From NCBI GenBank assembly GCA_003694775.1, contig RFJV01000655.1, forward strand, positions 1 through 18,956: a stretch of 18,956 bases of DNA, in the 5' to 3' direction. Source of the DNA: Chloroflexota bacterium (GTDB lineage Bacteria > Chloroflexota > Anaerolineae > 4572-78 > J111). Shown one piece after another: positions 14,602 through 18,956 of this stretch. Within the stretch, counting starts at the first letter, position 1. The number at the start of each line of letters is the position of its first letter. Made by a program: the position numbers and the translations under genes. A model generated the notes under the pieces. It made no database searches and was not told the origin of the DNA. It saw only the letters and a program-made list of their open reading frames with translations.

Positions 14602-14626
14602 GCCCTGTCAAAAAAGGGCATTTGAC
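14602..14626 (+). other. Small alternative hairpins in the ftsA-ftsZ gap
   Basis: GCCCT (14602-14606) can pair with AGGGC (14615-14619), or GTCAAA (14607-14612) with TTTGAC (14621-14626). The two are mutually exclusive. They lie just before the ftsZ ribosome binding site. No T-run follows, so termination is not indicated; a role in setting ftsZ translation is possible but unproven. Confidence 0.3.
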
Positions 14627-14631
14627 TGCCC

Positions 14632-14637
14632 AAGGAG
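14632..14637 (+). promoter_or_regulatory. Ribosome binding site of ftsZ
   Basis: AAGGAG lies eight bases before ATG 14646 and selects it over the in-frame TTG at 14622, which precedes the site. Confidence 0.85.
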
Positions 14638-14645
14638 AGTGTAAG

Positions 14646-15809
14646 ATGGCAAACAATGGCAAACGTGATTTTACAGTCCAACCGGAAAATTTCGCCCAAA
14701 TCAAGGTGATTGGGGTGGGCGGCGGCGGAAGCAACGCTGTTGACCGGATGATTGCCGAAGGCCTGCGGGGCGTTGACTTTGTCGCCGTCAATACCGATGC
14801 CCAGGCTCTGCTGATGAGCAGTGCTCCCCAGCGGATTCGGATTGGCGACAAGCTGACTCGCGGCCTGGGTGCCGGCGGCAATCCGGAAATCGGCATGAAA
14901 GCCGCCGAAGAATCGGCGCAGGAGCTTGAGGAAGTCCTGCTGGGTGCGGATATGGTTTTTGTCACCTGCGGTATGGGTGGTGGAACCGGCACCGGCGCCG
15001 CGCCGGTCATCGCCGAACTGGCCCGCAAGGTGGGCGCACTGACCATCGGCGTTGTCACCCGCCCCTTCAGTTTTGAGGGCAGTCGCCGCCAGACCCTGGC
15101 GATGGAAGGTATCGAAAAGCTCAAGGAAAAGGTCGATACCCTGATTGTTATTCCCAACGACCGCCTGCTTCAGATTGTGGATAAGAAGGCCAGTATGACC
15201 CAGGCCTTCCGCACCGCGGATGACGTGCTCCGGCAGGGCATTCAGGGCATCTCCGAGCTGATTACCGTCCCCGGCCTGATTAACCTGGACTTTGCCGACG
15301 TGCGCTCCATTATGACCGGCGGCGGGTCGGCATTGATGGCGGTTGGTGTGGGCACCGGCGAAAACCGGGCTGTGGAAGCGGCAGAAAAAGCCGTCTCCTC
15401 CGCTCTGCTGGATGTCACCATCGACGGTGCGCAGGGCATCCTGTTCAACATCACCGGCGGCCCGGACCTGAGCCTGTTTGAGGTGAACGAGGCGGCAGAA
15501 ATTATCCGCGGCAAGGCCCATCCCGATGCCAACATCATCTTTGGCGCAGTCATTGATGAGAATATGGGTGAAGACCTGCATATCACCCTCATCGCCACCG
15601 GCTTCGATGCCAATGTCCAGCGCAAACCTTACGTGGCCGGCGCCCGCCACGAGCGAACCGACAGCAAGACCATTGTGTTTCCAAAGGCCAAGATAAGAGA
15701 CAGCCATTCGCCCGAAGAACCATCCCCCAGCGAGCCGGTTTACGACCCGGATGACCTGGAAGTCCCAACCTTCTTGCGCAATCATCTGCGCCGCCGGCGA
15801 GCCTCATAA
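14646..15809 (+). CDS. ftsZ: Cell division protein FtsZ
   Basis: FtsZ is the tubulin-like GTPase that forms the division ring. The 387-residue product has the nucleotide-binding [15 protein letters not shown] (21-35), NTDAQAL, the tubulin signature [15 protein letters not shown] (111-125), the polymer-stabilising T7 loop [11 protein letters not shown] (213-223), and [15 protein letters not shown] linker of only about 45-50 residues leads to the C-terminal peptide [17 protein letters not shown] (371-387), which fits the motif that binds FtsA and other membrane partners, followed by an arginine-rich tip. ATG 14646 has a good ribosome binding site. This is the last gene of the cluster; hairpins and an intrinsic terminator lie downstream. 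Confidence 0.98.
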   Translation: MANNGKRDFTVQPENFAQIKVIGVGGGGSNAVDRMIAEGLRGVDFVAVNTDAQALLMSSAPQRIRIGDKLTRGLGAGGNPEIGMKAAEESAQELEEVLLGADMVFVTCGMGGGTGTGAAPVIAELARKVGALTIGVVTRPFSFEGSRRQTLAMEGIEKLKEKVDTLIVIPNDRLLQIVDKKASMTQAFRTADDVLRQGIQGISELITVPGLINLDFADVRSIMTGGGSALMAVGVGTGENRAVEAAEKAVSSALLDVTIDGAQGILFNITGGPDLSLFEVNEAAEIIRGKAHPDANIIFGAVIDENMGEDLHITLIATGFDANVQRKPYVAGARHERTDSKTIVFPKAKIRDSHSPEEPSPSEPVYDPDDLEVPTFLRNHLRRRRAS

Positions 15810-15811
15810 GA

Positions 15812-15881
15812 ACCCATCCGAAATTTATAGGATGGGTCGGCGAAGGCATTGCCTTCGCCTACCCCGGGTGGTTTTTCGGAT
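15812..15881 (+). terminator. Clustered, partly exclusive hairpins just after ftsZ
   Basis: Three stems are readable. ACCCATCC (15812-15819) pairs with GGATGGGT (15830-15837). GGCGAAGGC (15839-15847) pairs perfectly with GCCTTCGCC (15851-15859) across a three-base loop. ATCCGAAA (15816-15823) pairs with TTTCGGAT (15874-15881), enclosing the second stem and competing with the first. A five-base T-run (15872-15876) overlaps the last arm, so this may be a weak or regulated terminator, or an RNA-end-protecting element. The central stem resembles a REP-type palindrome. Confidence 0.5.
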
Positions 15882-16010
15882 AGACTCTAAGTTCAGACTG
15901 CCAGTCTCGGCGGGTCTTCCTGTTGACCTGTCCAGATAAGATACACATACCATCCTGGCACCGGCCTGAGTGTGGCGGGCCTAAAAATACCGCACACCGC
16001 ATCCCCACTG
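15882..16010 (+). other. Non-coding stretch between the ftsZ hairpins and the strong terminator
   Basis: No open reading frame with a credible start and ribosome binding site is seen here. A loose stem, GTGTG-G-CGG (about 15970-15978) with CCGCACAC (about 15990-15997), lies directly before the strong terminator. TTGACC at about 15922 could be a -35 element, but no convincing -10 follows. The stretch may be the 3' untranslated end of the ftsZ message or a short structured transcript ending at the terminator. Confidence 0.3.
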
Positions 16011-16043
16011 CGCCCCTGGTACTGCACCAGGGGCGTCTTTTTT
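16011..16043 (+). terminator. Strong rho-independent terminator
   Basis: CGCCCCTGGT (16011-16020) and ACCAGGGGCG (16026-16035) form a perfect 10-bp stem with a five-base loop, followed by a T-rich run (TCTTTTTT, 16036-16043). It ends transcription from the dcw cluster side before the next promoter. Confidence 0.9.
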
Positions 16044-16075
16044 GTTGTTAAAATTGTAAAAATTGTTAAAGAAAT

Positions 16076-16105
16076 TTGACGAACTTAACATTCTGATATT
16101 AAAAT
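16076..16105 (+). promoter_or_regulatory. Sigma-70-type promoter for the ATPase gene
   Basis: TTGACG (16076-16081) and TAAAAT (16100-16105) each match the consensus at five of six positions, with an 18-base spacer. Upstream, three near-identical 9-base A+T-rich units (TTGTTAAAA-like, about 16046-16072) resemble an UP element. The predicted start would give a leader of roughly 55-60 bases to ATG 16170. It lies just after the terminator, so the ATPase gene looks like a separate transcription unit. Confidence 0.65.
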
Positions 16106-16169
16106 AAGCTGACGACCGCAGGGATTCTGCGCAAACTTGTCCATCACGACCTCTGGAGCCACAGTCACC

Positions 16170-18956
16170 ATGCCTGTAAATCCATATATTGCCGGGAATC
16201 CTGTAGGGGGAGGCAATGCATTTGTAGGGCGGGCCGACGTACTGCGTGACGTGGCTCGCGTTTTGCGTAGTCCCAACGAAAATGCCCTGGTGCTGTACGG
16301 CCAGCGGCGAATTGGAAAAACCTCTATCCTGCAGGAACTTCTGGCCCGCTTGCCGGAAATTGGCCCTTACCAGCCGGTCTATTTTGACCTGCAGGGAAAA
16401 GCCGTGGCTTCGCTCAAGGAGGTGCTGGCCGAACTTGCCGCACCCTGGGGCATCCCCACCGACGGCGAGTTCCTGCCGCTGGTCCTGGACCACCTGCCGC
16501 CGGGAGAATCGCTGGTGGTCCTGCTGGATGAATACGGTTTGCTGGACCAGCGGGGCGGCAGGGAAGCGGATGAAAGTTTGTTTATCTACCTGAAAGACCT
16601 GCTCCGGCTTGACCCCCAGCGCTTGCAGTTTATCTTTGTCAGCGGACAGCGTCCGGAAGATATGCCGGCGCTGGCCCTTTCTATTTTTAAAGGTATCAAA
16701 TCCCGGCCTGTATCTCTCCTGTCGCCGGAAGAAACTGCGGAACTGGTTCGCCTGGCCGAGCGCAACGGCAGTTTGAAATGGCCGGATGAAACGGTGGAAT
16801 ACGTCTATTCTCTCACCGGGGGGCATCCCTTCCTTACCCAGCAGTTGTGCCAGGAGGTCTGGGAACAGGCCTATTACGACCGTCCGTCCGAGCCGCCGGT
16901 TGTCCAGCCGGAAGACGTGGACCGGATAATTCCCGTCGCTATGCGGAGCGCGGCCAATGCCCTGGAGTGGGTCTGGGCCGGTCTGGGGCCGGCCGAGCGG
17001 GTCATCGCTTCGGCGCTGGCCCGCCTGGGGCCGGGAGAGGTGACAGAAGCCCAGTTCAGCCGCGGCCTCCACCAATGCGGGGTGCGGGTGATGACCGGCG
17101 TTCTGCAGAACGCCGTCCAGATGCTGTTGGAGTGGGATATTATTGGCACCACCGAGTACGGTTTTTACTTCAAGGTGGAGCTTCTGCGGCGCTGGATTGC
17201 CAGCCGCAAAAGCCTGACCCAGCTTCAGGACGAGGTCTGCCGCATTGACCCCGTGGCCGACAGCCTGTACCAGGAGGCCTATCGCCATTATCAGAAAAGG
17301 GCCTTGAAAAAGGCCGAACCCCTGCTCCAGCAGGCCATCGGGCTGAACCCCAACCACATCCATGCCAGCCAACTGCTGGCCGAAATTCTGCTGGCCGAAG
17401 GGGAACTCTATCGAGCCAGGCAGATTCTGGAAAGTCTGGCCGAATACTTCCCCGCGGTCCATCCCCGCTTGGTTCAGGCTTTACTGCTTCAGGCCAGAGA
17501 GGCCAATCCGGACGAACGACTGGCCCTCTACAACCGTATTCTCCAGCTAGACCCCAACCATCCGGAGGCCCTGGAAGGCCGTCGCCGCATCTGGCTCCAG
17601 CGAGGGGATGACCTGCTGGCGGCAGGCAATGCCCTGGAGGCCATGTCCGCCTACCGCCGGGCGGATGTTCCCGAAAAAATCGTGGCCGCCGGGCTGGCGT
17701 ACATCGACCAGATGGAGCAGGCCGGCAGGCATCTGGCCGCCCTGGATTTGGCCGAACAGCTTTACGCCGAATTTCCTTCCCAGCGGCACACCTTTCCCCC
17801 CCTCCTGGCGGCAGAAGTCCTGCTCAGCCGGAGAGAATTCTCCCTGGCAATAACAAAACTGCGCGGACTTTACCCGGAACAGCCCGACCGGGTCCGTCCT
17901 TTGCTGGTTCAGGCCCTGTTTCGGCAGGCCCAGATGTTAGCGGATGAAAACGAGCAGTTGGCCCTGTACGAGGAGATTCTCCGGCTGGACCCGCAGAATA
18001 CCCAGGCCCAGGCCAGCAGACGCCGGATTCTGTCCCGGCGAGCGCAGGAGGCTCTGCAGGCTGGCCGGCTTGACCAGGCGGTAGCCAATTTCCAGGCCGC
18101 CGGTCTTGAACAGCAGGCCACCCGGCTGGAAACCCAGCTAAGGCGCAAAAAATTCGAGGATGGTTTGCGGCAAATTTCGGTTTGGGAGCAGGAGGGCAAT
18201 TACCACGCCGCCCTGGAAATGGCCCACCGGCTGGTGGAAGAGTTCCCGGAATTTGAAGATGACCTGCCCGACCTGGAGCAGATAGAAAAACGGGCCTGGC
18301 TGGATAAAATGTACCGCCGGGCCTGCGCCGCGGTGGAAAAGGATGACCTGGAGACGGCCCGGTCGTTGTTTACCCAGGTGATTTCCGTCCAGCCAGACTA
18401 CCGGGAGGCACTGCGCTATCTTTACCTTTTGGTGGCGGGGGTCGATGTGGCAGATATTCAGCATCGTCTGGAAGAAAGCCATCGGGAAGTAGAACGCCTG
18501 CAGATTGAAGCCAAAACCGAGGCCGCCCGGCGTCGCCAGATGGAAGAAGACCTGCGGCGTCTGCAGGATGAGCTGGAAACGGAGCGCATCAGCCGCCGCG
18601 AAACGGAACGCTTTGCCCAGCAGGAGAGTACGCGGCTCCGCCAACAGGAAAAGGAACTGCAAAAACTGCAGTCCCGTCTGGAAACTGAAGCCGCCCGTCG
18701 TCAGGAAGCAGAGGCCAGAGCCGCACAGGCCGAAGAAGCCCACTTTGCCCTGGAAAAGGAGCTGAGCCAGCTCCAAAGCAAACTTCAGATGGAGCGGGAA
18801 GCCAGAGAAAGAGCTGAGGCACTGGCCCGGAATGAATCCGAAGCCAGACGGCACAAGGAAAAGGAAGCAGAACGTCTGCGGTTGTTATTGACAGCAGAAA
18901 AAAAAGATGCTGTTCAGCAGGTCAAATTTGCCGAAGTGCGTGCCCGGAGAGCCGGC
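16170..18956 (+). CDS. Large P-loop ATPase with TPR repeats and a long coiled coil (3' truncated by window end)
   Basis: From ATG 16170 (GGAG at 16155-16158) the frame is open for 929 codons to the window edge. The N-terminus NPYIAGNPVGG-x(3)-FVGR leads into a Walker A motif GQRRIGKTS (44-52), Walker B LVVLLDEYG (115-123) and TGGHPFLTQQLCQE (from 216). This pattern fits the AAA_16/archaeal-type ATPase domain of STAND-like proteins and is followed by a probable winged-helix region (to about 350). Residues about 364-760 are TPR-like helical repeats. They include an internal duplication of about 146 residues: LVQAL at 434 and 579, LALY-x-x-IL-x-LDP from 451 and 597. Residues from about 761 on form a charged coiled coil with 35-residue repeats. 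The C-terminal domain is not visible, so the effector or output is unknown. It is probably a signalling or scaffold ATPase, not part of the dcw pathway. Confidence 0.85.
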   Translation, partial: MPVNPYIAGNPVGGGNAFVGRADVLRDVARVLRSPNENALVLYGQRRIGKTSILQELLARLPEIGPYQPVYFDLQGKAVASLKEVLAELAAPWGIPTDGEFLPLVLDHLPPGESLVVLLDEYGLLDQRGGREADESLFIYLKDLLRLDPQRLQFIFVSGQRPEDMPALALSIFKGIKSRPVSLLSPEETAELVRLAERNGSLKWPDETVEYVYSLTGGHPFLTQQLCQEVWEQAYYDRPSEPPVVQPEDVDRIIPVAMRSAANALEWVWAGLGPAERVIASALARLGPGEVTEAQFSRGLHQCGVRVMTGVLQNAVQMLLEWDIIGTTEYGFYFKVELLRRWIASRKSLTQLQDEVCRIDPVADSLYQEAYRHYQKRALKKAEPLLQQAIGLNPNHIHASQLLAEILLAEGELYRARQILESLAEYFPAVHPRLVQALLLQAREANPDERLALYNRILQLDPNHPEALEGRRRIWLQRGDDLLAAGNALEAMSAYRRADVPEKIVAAGLAYIDQMEQAGRHLAALDLAEQLYAEFPSQRHTFPPLLAAEVLLSRREFSLAITKLRGLYPEQPDRVRPLLVQALFRQAQMLADENEQLALYEEILRLDPQNTQAQASRRRILSRRAQEALQAGRLDQAVANFQAAGLEQQATRLETQLRRKKFEDGLRQISVWEQEGNYHAALEMAHRLVEEFPEFEDDLPDLEQIEKRAWLDKMYRRACAAVEKDDLETARSLFTQVISVQPDYREALRYLYLLVAGVDVADIQHRLEESHREVERLQIEAKTEAARRRQMEEDLRRLQDELETERISRRETERFAQQESTRLRQQEKELQKLQSRLETEAARRQEAEARAAQAEEAHFALEKELSQLQSKLQMEREARERAEALARNESEARRHKEKEAERLRLLLTAEKKDAVQQVKFAEVRARRAG

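Noticed and set aside
15922..16043. A specific known small RNA or riboswitch before the ATPase gene
   Set aside because: A terminator and a loose stem are visible, but I recognise no conserved core of any named RNA family and no convincing -10 element for a separate promoter.
15981..17462. Long minus-strand open frame opposite the terminator and ATPase gene
   Set aside because: It runs through the intrinsic terminator and promoter, and the plus-strand frame carries clear Walker motifs over the same stretch.

Overview
This window is a long run of a dcw (division and cell wall) cluster, all on the + strand, followed by an unrelated large ATPase gene that runs off the right end. The genes recognised from their motifs are, in order: the last codons of a probable penicillin-binding protein (FtsI-like), murF, mraY, a small unknown gene, murD, ftsW, murG, two tandem CvpA-like membrane-protein genes, murC, a second small unknown gene, murB, ddl, ftsQ, ftsA and ftsZ. 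After ftsZ come about 360 bases with several hairpins, a clear intrinsic terminator and a good promoter. A gene for a protein with a P-loop ATPase, TPR repeats and a long coiled coil then starts and stays open to the end of the window.

Organism: the sequence is G+C-rich with several GTG starts. A canonical murF-to-ftsZ cluster with murB placed before ddl, the CvpA-like pair, the ATPase-TPR architecture and the many short tandem repeats between genes together suggest a filamentous or MAG-type Chloroflexota (Anaerolineae-like). This is inference from gene content and style, not a database match. Other deep-branching bacteria with a dcw cluster are not excluded.

How the genes work together: MurC, MurD and MurF add amino acids to UDP-MurNAc, which MurB makes from UDP-GlcNAc-enolpyruvate, and Ddl supplies the D-Ala-D-Ala that MurF attaches. 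MraY and MurG build lipid I and lipid II at the membrane, and FtsW polymerises lipid II at the septum. FtsQ, FtsA and FtsZ form the divisome scaffold. Many junctions are tight or overlapping (murD/ftsW, ftsW/murG, murG/CvpA-1, small gene/murB, ddl/ftsQ), which points to one or a few long transcripts with translational coupling. A separate A+T-rich promoter with an operator-like inverted repeat precedes ftsA. murE is not between the FtsI-like end and murF, so it must lie elsewhere.

The most unusual non-coding content is three intergenic islands of short tandem repeats with 8-base (and 7-base) periods but unrelated unit sequences. They lie before murF, between mraY and the first small gene, and between murC and the second small gene. 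The third is a composite element of about 275 bases, with octamer arrays of opposite orientation at its ends, a perfect 12-bp inverted repeat enclosing further hairpins, and a 29-bp tandem duplication. Both small unknown genes start just downstream of such an island.
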